64,000 bases of DNA from Protopterus annectens (Eukaryota > Chordata > Ceratodontiformes > Protopteridae), in assembly GCF_019279795.1 (NCBI RefSeq), contig NC_056731.1:859956999-860020998 (forward strand), written 5' to 3'. Under the pieces are notes generated by a model. That model was not told the origin of the DNA. It ran no database searches and saw only the letters and a program-made list of their open reading frames with translations. A program made the position numbers and the translations under genes. Below are positions 10,377 through 21,472 of the stretch, piece after piece; the stretch's first letter is position 1, and every line of letters begins with the position of its first letter.

Positions 10377-12700
10377 ATGTTGGAAAAAGCCTCTGGGCTT
10401 AAAAAGTGTATTTCCTGTGGGCAAGGATCCCAAATTCTGATACCCACAGAGAATATGTATATTCTTTTGGTCTGACCCACCTTGATTTTTAACTGTAACA
10501 TTTGTTCAGGATTTAATTCTAGAGCCATGCTTAATCACAAGAACAAATTAATTCTGTGGAGTCTCTTGGCCTCTACTTCTTTCTTTTCGATGGCTGGGAC
10601 ACAAACCCCTTCAAAAAAAGTCAGACAAATTAAGAGTTGACACTCGAGCTAAAGTCAACGAGTCTTGAAACAGTTTCTAGTTCATTCCTCGTTTTCGGCT
10701 TTGGTTCCCTCAACGGAGCCCCAGGCCAAGATTCAGAAAAAGTGGATCTGTTAGTCTTGCATATGACAACTCAAAGATCAAGGTCTCCATGGATCTGTAA
10801 CTGCTTCCTTCAGATCCTGTTTCATCCAGGCACCCTCTCCATTCCTAGAAGAGTTGCCTCAAAGGCATTCTAGGCCTCTTTCCACTACGTCCTCTCTTTG
10901 GTCCTCCAAAAGCCTTTCAGATACAGAAGTGGACAGGGTGATGAAGAACTTTCTAAGAACACAGATACAGATGAGGGTTCTCCCAGCTCTGACCCCTTCT
11001 GGGCCTGGGAGGCAACATCTTCTACCGTCCATCTGGTATCTCCCTGTCTGATCCATCGTTCTGTTTTGGAGCCATCAGATTCGATATCTCTGGGGTGTCT
11101 ACTTCGAATCCAAAGAAAGTTTCTTCTTCGACTCAGATTGTTCCCCTGAGCTGACTAGCACTGAGTGTTTCAGAGCCAGAAAGCTCTTGAAGCTGAAGCA
11201 TTAATGCCAGATCCAGGGGCTTGGAGTCAGCTCTGAAGCTTTCAGAGCCATGTCTTGCCCTCAGAGCCTTGACACTGGATAGCTCAAGTCCAACTCCCTC
11301 CTTGGCTGGAGTGCTGATGGGGTTGCAGGAGCTGATAATTGAGAGATTCCAGCTTCAGATCTATCAGCTTATGATTTCCTAGGTGCTCAACTTTCAAGAT
11401 TGTGGAGATGTTTTTCTCTATGCCTAGAGAACAAACATCCCTGCCCCCATCGGATTAGACAACCCTAACTCATAGTGTTCTGTGTTCTGAGCCTTGACCA
11501 TTTCTTCTACTGGGACAGCCAACCCGAGTAAGCCTCCAGCCAGTCCATCAAGGCATTCTTATCTCTTCTGATACTTCCTCAGAACACCTCACTGAGGAAG
11601 TCTCTTGAAAGAGGATGTGCAAAACAAGGCACTTAGAATCTCTCTTATAGGACACTGATTTTGATGAGGGATAGGGGGTCCCCCAGATCACTACCTTATG
11701 ACGTCTCCATTGGAGACATTGTGGAGCTTTTGAAACAAAAAGCTGGTTGGTCTTCCTGTACACCCTGCCAGGAGGAATTGGTGTTCCTGGAGGCTTTTGA
11801 GTCTGGCCCATCTACTTTTTGGGTGATCCCCCCCAGCCAATGAGCTCATTGACTTAGTCTGTTGGTGGGAGTGGAAGGAGACAGACACTGTTGAGCCAGT
11901 ACCAATACAGATAAAATTCTTACACCTCCCAAAGACTGTATGCACTGGAGCAAGGGAGTACCTGTTGACCCAAAATTGTGACTGCAGCTACAGGAAAGGA
12001 ACTAACAGAGCAGAGTTCTTTTTTCCAGCCCCCTAATAGCGAGTCTAAGGCTTTGTACAGATTTGGGTAGCATGTTTTTGCATCAGCAATCTTTGCTGTT
12101 AGGTCACATAATTACTTGGCATACTTTACAAGACTGCAAAAAGATTTGATCAAGAAGTTTACCATATCTCTTTCTGGGTACATGTTCTCCGAGGATGGAA
12201 ACAGAAGCTCCTCGCAGCTGGCCACCCTCCTATATATCTCAAACGTGTCCTTGAGGTTCATCTCCATGCTGCAGAAGGTACTTCATGTGCAGCTGGTTCA
12301 GGCATAACCATCTGGAGACATGCCTGCATGTGCTTATGTGATTTTTCTGGAGCCATTTAAGTCTTTGTATATCAGTGCACCCTTTGATGGATCTTCTCTG
12401 TTTGGCCCTTAGGTTAAGAACACACTTTCCAGGTGTGAGCAGGACGGAAAGACCCTGTCTGCCATGGATGTACATTTTTCTACCCCTCAAAGGCCCTTCT
12501 CTAGGAACCAGCAAGATGGCAGAAAGATGTGGTTTTAGAAATCCCAGGGTTCTTTCCAGGATTCACATGGAGATAGTTCTTCCAGGGTCAGAAGGGGGAA
12601 CTCAACTGGAAGATGCCGTGTTTGTGGCAGAGGTGGTCCACAGAACCAGGGATCTAGAGATTCTTTTTCAGATATGCCCTATTAGCACTCTGGAAGGGAG
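10377..12700 (+). pseudogene. gag: DIRS-D Gag remnant, copy D3
   Basis: The remnant begins with ATG at 10377 followed by LEKASGLKKCISCG, the CxxC start shared with the other Gags. A one-base deletion after that motif (compared with D1) ends the frame early. Downstream only short pieces survive, including an acidic Ser/Asp-rich patch near 10960-11020. Beyond 11450 similarity to Gags A-C is too weak for domain assignment, so the 3' limit is set by the RT remnant. Confidence 0.55.
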
Positions 12701-12834
12701 GCCTGACTGTCCTGTTCTGGAGGCAGTCAGTGGTTGTGTATCCCTGCACCAGGGAGCCTGGGTATGTATCACAAAAGATTCATGGGTGCAGAGGATTATA
12801 TCCAGAGGTTATACCTTATCATTTTCCCTAGCCT

Positions 12835-13813
12835 TGCCGTAGTTCTGAAGAAAATCCCCAATATTCCACCCAGTCAGAAGGAGGCAATATCTCTAGAAAT
12901 AAAAAAGCTGCTAGAAAATAATTCAGCTAAGTGGTCCCTGCCGACCAGAGGGGGTCCGGAACTTATTCAAGATTCTTCTTAGTGACAAAACAAAAATAGG
13001 GGGCTTGAGACCAATTCTGGATCTCAGCAAGTTAAATCAATTTGTTCAGTATACAAAGTTTTGTATGGTCATGGTTCAGTCCATTTTGCCTCTGTTGCAA
13101 AAAGACACTTGGATGTGCTTGATAGATCTTCAGGATATGTACTATCTCATCAAAATGAACAAGCACTCCAGGAGATACCTTCACTTCCAGCTGGGAGCCA
13201 GTCATTACCAGTTCATAGCACTGCACTTTATTCTCACCACAGTCCCCAGGGTGTTCAACAAATGCATGGGAGTGGGTAGCAGCTCACTTGAGACTGCTGG
13301 GATGCCGGGTGTTTCCATATCTAGATGACTGGCTCCTTACTGCCCCTAACAGGCATTGACTTCTGCCATGAAAGGAACTACTTGCTCCAGTTCTTTTCTC
13401 ATCTGGGAATAGCAGTCAACTGCAACAACTTTCAGTTCACTTCAGTGCAGACTCTGGAGTTCATAGGTCCTCATTTGGATGCAGTCTGTCAGATAGCCTG
13501 TCTTCCCTCCACTCAAATAAGTACTGTGAAGTCTCAAGTGAAGAAAGTGATCCAAAATTCACCTCTTCCAGCCCGACCTGATACTACAGGCTTTGGGTTT
13601 TATGCAATAGCTATTACCCTTGTTCCATTGGCCAGGTTCCATATGAGAATCCTTCTATGTACTCTGTCAATGCAGTGGTCCATTCTCCAACATCTATTAT
13701 CCATGCCAGTCAAGATCACTCAAGCATGCAAAAATATCTTCTGTGATAGATTCATTCAAACCAACTCCACAAAGGCCGTCCCTTTGTTTTTCCCCTTCCG
13801 AAATCCATGGTGA
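12835..13813 (+). pseudogene. pol: DIRS-D reverse transcriptase remnant
   Basis: RT motifs are scattered over three frames: PPSQKEAISLEIKKLLE, then RPILDLSKLN, WMCLIDLQDMYYL, SRRYLHFQLGASHYQF and PRVFNKCM. PYLDDWLL, with an intact catalytic DD at 13324-13329, lies one frame off the preceding segment. The thumb follows (LEFIGPHLDAV, LVPLARFHMR). It aligns throughout with the RT of elements A-C. Frameshifts near 12980 and 13310 and a degenerate LPFGL motif make it inactive. Confidence 0.82.
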
Positions 13814-14200
13814 CCATGGACACCTCCCAGCTCGGTTGTGGGGGACACTAATTGAGAAGGACAGTCCAAGATATGTCATTGCCTGAAAAGGCCAAAAAGC
13901 ATATCAGTGTCCTGGAGATAAGAGCTGTCTTTCTAAGGCCTTTTAAGTCAGTCTTCCATCTAGGACAATTGTAATACAGAAGGAAAATATGTTGGTAGTC
14001 TGGTACATCAACAAATAAGGGGAACCCGATCTTACCCTCTTTGTCATGAAAGTATGGCAATGGGTGATACCTTTAATTTGCTTTCTAATCACAATGTACA
14101 CCCCAGAGAAATCCAGTGTGATTGCAGACAAAATAAGCATGTCCATTCTGATGCCACACTGGCAGTCTTATGACATCAACATGACATAGAACAATTTTCC
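13814..14200 (+). pseudogene. DIRS-D RNase H remnant
   Basis: This lies directly after the RT. Recognisable blocks are VTMDTSQLGCGG (a degraded TTDASDxxWGG), ISVLEIRAV (a degraded INQKEMLAV) and VVWYINK followed by a stop and GGTRSYPLC. The second catalytic block (TDNT) is lost. The methyltransferase-like segment that should follow at 14200-14460 is barely recognisable. Confidence 0.7.
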
Positions 14201-14559
14201 ATCATTGGGCCCAGCCATGCTGCAGTCTGTTTACCTCTCCCCTCAACAACAAGTGCAGCAGTTTCCTTGCCCTGATTCCTCCACTGGGGAGTAACCAAGA
14301 GATGCTGTTGTTCATGATTGGCCCTCTGGTCTCCTGTATGCTTCTCCACTCTTACATCTAAGTCACAAATTTATTCAGAAAGCAGTTTGGTGGGAGAGCA
14401 CAGTTATCATCATTGCACCATTTCCACCTCATCAGATTTGGTTTCCTTTCCTCTGGCCTCATCTTCTATATCCATCCTGGATTCTGGATCCAGCTCCAGA
14501 TCTACTGTCTCACCTGTCAGGCATGACTCATCCAGACATAACAGGCTTCAAACTGACTG

Positions 14560-15554
14560 CATGATTTCTTCAGTTCTACTGAATGCTGGACAGCCCAGGC
14601 TCTCAACTCTGGTCCATCCTATTCTTCTATCTTCCTATAAGGCTTCTACTAGAAATACTTTGAAGAGTAAATATCTTCTGGGCTCTTAGCAAAGATCTGA
14701 ACTCTTTTCAGCTCCTCTAGCAGCAGTCATTGAATTTCTAGCTTCAATCAATGAAGGAGCTTGTTTTTCATCTATTAGAGTTCAGTTGTTTGTCATTTCT
14801 AATTTCCACATGGGTGAAAATAACTCTACATTAGCCTATTCTAAATTATGCAAGGCCTTTCTCAAGGGTGTTTTTTTGCTTCGACCTCCATTAAAAGATC
14901 CTACACCTCCTTGGGATTTAAATATAATGCTTCAGGCCTTAACTCTATCTCCCCTTGAACTATCAGCCAAAGCTGACCTAAATATTTATCTTGGAAAACC
15001 ATTTCTCTGGTGGCTATTACATCAACTAGATGAGTATCTGAACTATAGAGTCTGTCTGTAAAGCTTCCTTATCTAATTTTTCACAAAGACAGGGTGTCTG
15101 TCTTTTTTACCTAAGGTAGCTTCTGAGTCAAATATTAACCAGGTTATTAATTTCCCAGTGTTCTTTCCAAATTTTTCAAACAAAGGAGAGTACATGTTAC
15201 ATCTGTTGGATGTGTACAGACAATTTTAGGAAATCTGACCAGTTACTTGTTTCCTTTTTTCCTACCAGATTAGGCAATCCAGTATCTAAACTTACATTGG
15301 CCAAATGGTTGACTGACTGTGTAACATTTGTCTTTGGTAAATTGGGTTTATCTATACCAAAACTTCCTAGGGACCATTCCACAAGATCTATGGTGGTCTT
15401 ATCAGCCTTTTGGTTGAAAGCATCTTTAGATGATATTTTTGCAGCAGCAACTTGGGCTAATCCCCACACTTGCATTCCTCGTTATACGTTGGATTTGATT
15501 TCTAGGAATAGAGCGGCATTTGGCTCATCAGTTTTGTGGGATATCCTTCCATAG
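14560..15554 (+). pseudogene. DIRS-D tyrosine recombinase remnant
   Basis: Pieces in order: SSVLLNAGQPRLSTL and YKASTRNTLKSK, corresponding to LEARRPSTRKTYSAKW. ACFSSIRVQLF and LCKAFLKGVF follow, then PTPPWDLNIMLQALTLSPLE. The box-I arginine region (TSARRVSEL in element C) has decayed to HQLDEYLNY. The last 115 codons (15210-15554) are open and keep SKLTLAKWLTDCVTF, DHSTRS (the HxxR box) and AATWANPHTCIPRY with the candidate Tyr. It is inactive through frameshifts and loss of box I. Confidence 0.82.
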
Positions 15555-15735
15555 GGGGCTCCCAAGGTTACAGTAGTTGGAGACTTTGCCCCATCAGTTG
15601 AAGAATGAGTGAAAATAACAACATCAGATTAAAATGTTATGTACTTAACATAACGTTCCATCTGTGTTGCCCATTTTCATTCTTCCTCAACTCCCCGGCC
15701 AACTGCTCCGTCCTTTTTTTGTTTTCTGGAGAGAC

Positions 15736-16018
15736 CTAAGAGTTGTATAGGAACATGTGTTCCTTTTCTGAGCTCCCGCTTCCCTTTGCTTTCCTGCCTC
15801 TGGTATTTCTGTTATAAATTATGCTTTTATATCTAGGGGCAGCAAACTCGATCTGAAGTACCTTAGGTTGGCAGGACATTATGGGTAAAGGGAGGAGCTT
15901 GAGAGTTCTAGGATCCACTGATCTGACAAAAGTGGCTGAGTCAGATCTGAGTCTTGGATCCAAACCCATCAGTTGAGGAAGAATGAAAATGGACAACACA
16001 GATGGAGCGTTATGGTGA
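15736..16018. repeat. right inverted terminal repeat, DIRS-D copy D3
   Basis: In reverse complement it matches the left ends at 7232-7440 and 9785-9990, for example CATTATGGGTAAAGGGAGGAG and CCCATCAGTTGAGGAAGAATG. Clear drift between the arms agrees with an old insertion. Confidence 0.8.
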
Positions 16019-17820
16019 GTACTTAACTTTTTATTAGCATCACATATAAATAAATGCCATCAGTTGCTTAAATTTTTACATGAAGATGAAAAAAGAAAAC
16101 AGGTGAGGACCACTGGAACTAACAAGAGCATTTCCTAACTTCTGTATTGATTCACAGTTGTATAGTAATCGCTTAAATTACTGTTGTCTGTTGCATGTTT
16201 AAATTTCTTTTACCATACTAATATTAGATTTTATGTTACAGCAAGCATTTTCATCCACCTGACTGTAATTCACATCTAGTAATACTTTAGCTATTTTCAT
16301 CAAAGGCACCAAACATCATTTCTTCACAAGACAGACATTTCCTTGTATTATCTCTCAAATACAGAGTATGGAATTCATTCTGCTCTCTAGTTACTGTTTG
16401 TGTATCATTGGCATGTTCTTTCTTTATCTGCATCTTTATTTTTCTTAGGTATTTTAGTTTCCTCACATCTCACAAAATCATATCTGTTAACTGGGTTCTC
16501 TAAAATTGCCAATATATGTGGTATTTATCTTCTATCATTGTGGGTCAGGTTGTGACTGAAATAGTCCTTATTTAGTCAATTCACATACCTGGTTAACAAA
16601 TTTTGGCTTTAAGTTAAATTGTCTCTTTCCTCGGATGTGAACAAGCCCCTCTTAATCACAATTTAAAATAAATGTGCTCTGTGTTCTACGTCTGTTAAGA
16701 CACATTCATTCATACTGTTATAGCAATTTCTACAAAGCCTTCAACCACTTGATTATCATCTTACATCACATGTCTTTCCTTATTCTTTTATCATTGGACA
16801 TATAAAGTGTAATATGGTTATGCTTGCCTTTTTATCAAAAGCAGACGAAGGTTACTTCTAGACTCCTAACAATGAACATTTCAGTGTACCCTGTTTATAG
16901 GCGGATAAGTGAACTGACGATGCTGTCTTCTTTCCCTCTCTACCCAGCTTCTTCAGTATTCTGGCTGCTGATTATGCTAGATTAGATGGAGCTCAGTCAG
17001 TTCTTTGTTGCTATGTGCCATGGAGCCATCTTGGATCTGCTTAATAATAAAAACGAGTCAGCCCACTCCTCCTGAATTAATTGATTCATTAATTTAATGT
17101 TTAACTGTTTATTATTTGCATTTGTTAACCACAGTGTTTCGATTGAGGTCCAGGGAGAATATCTCCAAAGATAAATAGATGTTCTCAAAGGATCATGTAA
17201 AAACATTGAACAAAAATAAAAATAACATATTAGTATATACTTCATTACATTTTCATTATTTTAGGTAACACACTAGAAGTGCTGACTTACTTAGAAGAAA
17301 TTTGATCTTAAACTGGCACTGTCCCAAAATGTCAAAATATTATTTTGATTTTGTGTTTCATTTTGAATATAGACGTATCGTACTTTCAAAAATATTTCTA
17401 AACAAATTATTATAGCTCAGTGACCTTACCTTATGAACAGTGGCATGAGCTTCATAGTTGTTCATGTAGTAAGTCATTTGATGATACTTGGCAGGCCATA
17501 TCTACATCCTAGGTTATGGATATGTTTAAGAAATGTGGAAATGTTGCTTATGTGTTTTAATAATATTTGTAAACCACAGTCAGTATATCACAGATTGTAG
17601 CAGCTGAATACTTTGCATCACTGACATCTTTAATGATCTTCATGCTGACTCTCTGTTGACCCCCATACAGCATCTTTAATGATCTTCATGCTGACACTCT
17701 GATGACCCCCATACAGTAACGCATACCTCATACCAGTTTTATGATATTTAGGAAAGTACACTGATCATATTAGTCATATGTACTACAGTAAGCAATAACA
17801 CTATGTGCCCTACAATAGTA
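16019..17820. other. AT-rich stretch without recognised genes
   Basis: No open frame above about 80 codons, and no family I recognise on either strand. The only structure seen is a 46-bp tandem duplication at 17625-17716. Confidence 0.6.
17625..17716. repeat. two 46-bp tandem units
   Basis: The unit starting CATCTTTAATGATCTTCATG occurs at 17625-17670 and immediately again at 17671-17716, with two base differences. This is a simple local duplication. Confidence 0.93.
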
Positions 17821-18966
17821 AACTCATTATTTATTTATTTATTTATTCGTTTAACATTTGTTTACTGGGATAGTCTGACTGGACAACAGTGTCCATTTTC
17901 AGTGGAGGCCGGAGGAGAAAAGCTACAGCAAAGTACATTTTTACTAATACATGTCATATAAAAAGAAAAGAAAAAAATATACTGTACAGATATTTGTGTC
18001 TACTTACATTTTAGCAGAAATCAGAAAACAGTTTATATACATGGAGGATTAAACAACAAAAATATATACATGAGATATGAGATAAACACATAAATACAGT
18101 ACAAATACAGTACGTCTTAGAATCTTCTTAAGCTTCTACAGTACAGTTAGTATGTCATCTAACAGAATACAGTTTACAACTGTGTGGAAGACCTAAGGAT
18201 ATAGATAAGGGAGAAGGAGGTTACAGGAGTGTAATTTGAGGTTCTGTCTGGGTGACGGACATTATCCAGGGTTAGTACATAAGCAGATCCAAGTGGATGT
18301 TAGGTGATCTTTTAGTCATTTCTTAATGTTGGTGGTGTTGGAGGTGGATCTAATATCTATGGGTAGGGAGTTCCAGATTTTGGCTATACTGTTTGAATAC
18401 AGAGAGTCACCGGCATTACTGCTACTTTTAGTGGTGTTTGGTAATTTTGTGTTACTGGAAAGCAGGGTCCATTTATTGGAATAGTGCATAAGTAGGCCTT
18501 TGAGGGCGGGTATTTTTTCAGGTTGGTTGAATATTTGGTGGGCCATGGAGAGATGGTTAAAAGTTAGTAGGTTGGGGAATTCTAACCATTAGAGTTCTTT
18601 AAGAGCATGACAGTAATGGAATCTGTAGCTGGCATCTGTAGCAAACTTTTCTGTTTTATTATAGCAGCTGTCTGCTTCATTTATGTAAGTTTTCTTGAGC
18701 TTGGTAAAGATGGGAGATTCATATAGGAGTGTAAAGAAAAGGTGGGTTCTGGCAATGGAGACTTTGGATTTGCTTGTGAGGAAACATTTGCTCCTGTACA
18801 GGTTACCCATTTTTTGTGCACTTTGTAATTGTTTGATTTATGTGGAGATCGATCAAAGTTCATGTTTTGGTCTATTACTACTCTCAGGAGTTTGTGTGGG
18901 GGATTGAGGTAATGATGGTATTGTTTGATAAGGTGATTTTGAATAGAGGAGAGGGGTTTGGGGATT

Positions 18967-19587
18967 GGGTTTATATTAGATCAGCGAACGCTTAAACAAG
19001 CGAACACTGATTGATCGACCTTATTTTAGCGAATATTCAAAATATCGAACCAACAAAAACTTGAATTTTTTCCTAGGGAAAGAATTCGGTTGTCCGTTTC
19101 TGTTGCTTCGGTATTTTCAGTGCTGTGGTGGAAAGTTACAGGTCAGATTCAGGTACGTGTACGATTGTGTGGATGTGAGTGTTCAGGTGGGTTAGGTGAG
19201 TTAGGGATAGGGCTTGGGTTAGGTATGTGTACGATTGTGTGGACGTGAGGGTTAGGGTGGGTTTAGGTGAGTTAGGGTTAGGGAACAGGTGAGGTGAGTG
19301 TGCGATAGTGACAGACCTTAGGGGTAGGGTTTGGGTTAAGGTAAGTGGATAGTTAGTGGTGTGTGCTTAGTTTAGTGTAGGGTTAGGTGTCAGATTTTAG
19401 GTGTATGTGTGTGGATTTCTGTTTGTTTGGTGTGCTTGTGTTGTGTGTATGTATTTTGGATCAGCGATTTTTTTTCCCTAGGAAAAAAATCGTTGATCTG
19501 ACAGTTTGAGATTGTAAGCTTTCGCTTACATAAGGTCGATCAATCAGCGTTCGCTTTTTTAAGCATTCGCTGATCTAATATAGACCC
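18967..19587. mobile_element. non-autonomous hairpin (MITE-like) element with 68-bp inverted repeats
   Basis: The ends are inverted repeats: GGGTTTATATTAGATCAGCG at the left, and GGGTCTATATTAGATCAGCG read inward from the right. They match at about 62 of 68 positions. The interior encodes nothing and is rich in GGGTTA/TTAGGG-like words, with two 70-bp tandem units at 19151-19220 and 19221-19290. A near-perfect palindrome around CCCTAGG lies near 19466-19493. It sits in the LINE and interrupts its RT-thumb region. I found no clear target duplication, so the superfamily is unassigned. Confidence 0.8.
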
Positions 19588-19599
19588 TGGTAATCTTGG

Positions 19600-20420
19600 T
19601 GAAACAGGATGACTTTTGTTTTGTTGGGATTGAGTATTAACTAGGCATTGGTTAGCCAGGTTTCTGGTTTAGAGAAGGCTTGCTGTGCTATTTGCTGGAG
19701 ATGATGGACTTTTGGGGCTGCACATATTAAGGTAGAGTTGTTGTCATAATGTATTAACATGGCTTCATTGGTGGCAGTCTGTAGGTTATTAGTGAATAAT
19801 GTGAAGAGAAGAGGGCCAAAAATGGATCCTTGTGGGACCCCTAAGGTAACTGGTAGCAATGGGAAGTGAGTGTTACCCCATTTTACTGCTTGCTGCCTCC
19901 CAGTGAGATAGTTCTGGAATCAGGTGAGTGTGGAGTGGCTGATTCTAAATTCTGATAGTGTGTTTAAGTAAGAGTCTGTGATATGAGACCATGTCAAATG
20001 CTTTTGAGAGCTGCAGAAAGATAGATGAGACCAGGTTACCTTAATTTCTGAGAAGGTTGATAGTGTTAGTGAAGCTTAGAAGGGCAGTGGTTGTACTATG
20101 GTGTGGCAGAATCCATGTCAGGTTTTGGCTAGTAGATTGTTAGTTAGCAGATAGTGGAGGAATTGGGTATGGATGCATTTTTCCAGGATTTCTGATAGTC
20201 GAGAAACGATTGCAATAGGACAGTAGTTGGAGAGCTCTGTAGAGCTGCCGCCTTTATGTAGTGGGATAATTTGGGCTATTTTCCAGATAGGTGGGATCTA
20301 TTGTTCAGTGATGGAGTGATTTATAAGGATAGAGACAGGATATGGGATGGCTTCTGAAGTGATTTTGAGATAGTCTGTGAGTAGCTTGTCCGCGGCTAGG
20401 GTTGTTGATTTTAGTTTTTT
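19600..20420 (-). pseudogene. LINE reverse transcriptase remnant, copy 1
   Basis: The minus-strand frames hold LGVPQGSIFGPLLFTLF followed by HYDNNSTLI, where the catalytic Y(A/F)DD has become YDNN. Upstream are SNYCPIAI and a piece equivalent to IIPLHKGG. It aligns with the better copy at 60409-61450. It is frameshifted in several places and its active site is lost. Confidence 0.75.
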
Positions 20421-21168
20421 GAGGTTTTTTGTTATGGTGGCAGTAGGAATAAGTTGTAAGGAGAAGTTATTGTTGTTTTGTGCTGGAGAAAGAGTAGTGG
20501 AAGGTGGAGCAGTTAGTGTTTGTTATCTTGAGTATAGAAGTTGTGAAAAATATGTTAAACTGTGTGGGTATGTCATCTGTGGTATTGTCTGGGTTTGGGG
20601 AGGAGGTACTGATTTGCCAGGCTGAAGGATATTCTTGGTTGCTGACCAGAATGTTTGTGGGTTTCCGTGGTGTTCTAGTTATATTTTTACATAGTATTCA
20701 TTTTTGTCTTGTCTTTTGGCAGAATTCCTTAGTTCTAAATATTTCTGACAATTGGCTAGTGGTTTGTTATGGTGCCGGTTGTCCCAGGCTTTGTCTCTTG
20801 TGTTTAGTAGTGCTCTTGTTTCTTTGGTTAGCCATGGGATGTACTTGGGTTTGTATCCTAATTGTTCTAGGTGGGACAAGTTTATTTAGGATGCTGAGGA
20901 AGGTGAGTTAAAGAAGTTCACTGCCTCGTCTAATGGAAGATGTTTGAGAGGTGCACATTTCAGCTTTTGAGTGTGAATATGAACTTTTTTTTATTTCTTA
21001 TTTGCTGATAGGAGGGGGTTTTGGAGGAGTTTATTTGCTGCCGGGGTAGAAAGGTAGGGTGGTGGTCACTAAGGCTATCAGGGGGACAGCCTGTAAGTTG
21101 AGAGAGGTTGGGTTGATTCGTGAGCATCCAATCTAGGATTTATTCTTTTTTTGATGATGTTCATCATG

Positions 21169-21338
21169 TTTCACTGTTGCAGTCATTACACTTGGGTTCT
21201 CTGCCAGCAGGCTACCCGCAGTCAGCCCTAGTTCCAAAGTCTTGGTCCAGCGTTGGTTGTTGTCGCCTCTTCCCTGACGTCAGTGCGCCAGGGGTATAAA
21301 AGATGCAACCAACGCCATTTTCTTTAGTCTTTCTTGCC
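21169..21338. repeat. left inverted terminal repeat, element B
   Basis: The reverse complement matches 26318-26485 with about a dozen mismatches plus small differences. It contains a TATA box and ends at TTCTTGCC, just before the transcribed leader. Confidence 0.88.
21295..21302 (+). promoter_or_regulatory. TATA box in left terminal repeat of element B
   Basis: TATAAAAG lies inside the terminal repeat, about 170 bp before the Gag ATG. TATA-like words occupy the same place in element C (TATAAG, 37634-37639) and in the right repeat of A. This fits a promoter within the terminal repeat; it is inferred from sequence only. Confidence 0.5.
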
Positions 21339-21472
21339 GCGCAGTGCCCAAAGCAAAAGCAGTTCACAAGTGCCGGTCGGCTGACTCCTGAGATTTTTGA
21401 AATTGAGTTTCAGAACCAAAGTCTTCAATAAAGCTAGGTACCCCATTGGGGAAACTTTCTTGCTCCAGACTG

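Larger units (their letters stand above)
9785..16018 (+). mobile_element. DIRS family D, full-length decayed copy D3
   Basis: An old DIRS element with all parts in the expected order: left terminal repeat (from about 9785), TA-rich leader, Gag, RT, RNase H, recombinase, internal complementary region (about 15585-15705) and right terminal repeat (15736-16018). The internal region carries complements of both ends. ATCTGATGTTGT of the left end appears there reversed, and so does CGTTATGGTGAGTACTTAAC of the right end, with changes. Every gene has many frameshifts and stops, much worse than in elements A-C, so this family is older. Confidence 0.85.
17825..21157 (-). mobile_element. L2/CR1-group LINE, copy 1, 3' two thirds
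   Basis: A non-LTR retrotransposon on the minus strand. Its 3' end is the TTTA run at 17825-17847, followed by a 3' UTR also found at 59510-59600 and 43851-43920 (CCATTTTCAG, GAGGCC, GAGAAAAGCT). Reading leftwards from 21157 come the end of the endonuclease domain, a linker (20679-20879) and the RT. A hairpin element interrupts it at 18967-19587, and DIRS element B separates it from its 5' part at 26528-27770. The clade (L2 or CR1) is not resolved by eye. Confidence 0.85.

Noticed and set aside
19180..19400. TTAGGG-like words as an interstitial telomere
   Set aside because: The words are irregular and confined to the interior of a hairpin element, so they are part of that element.
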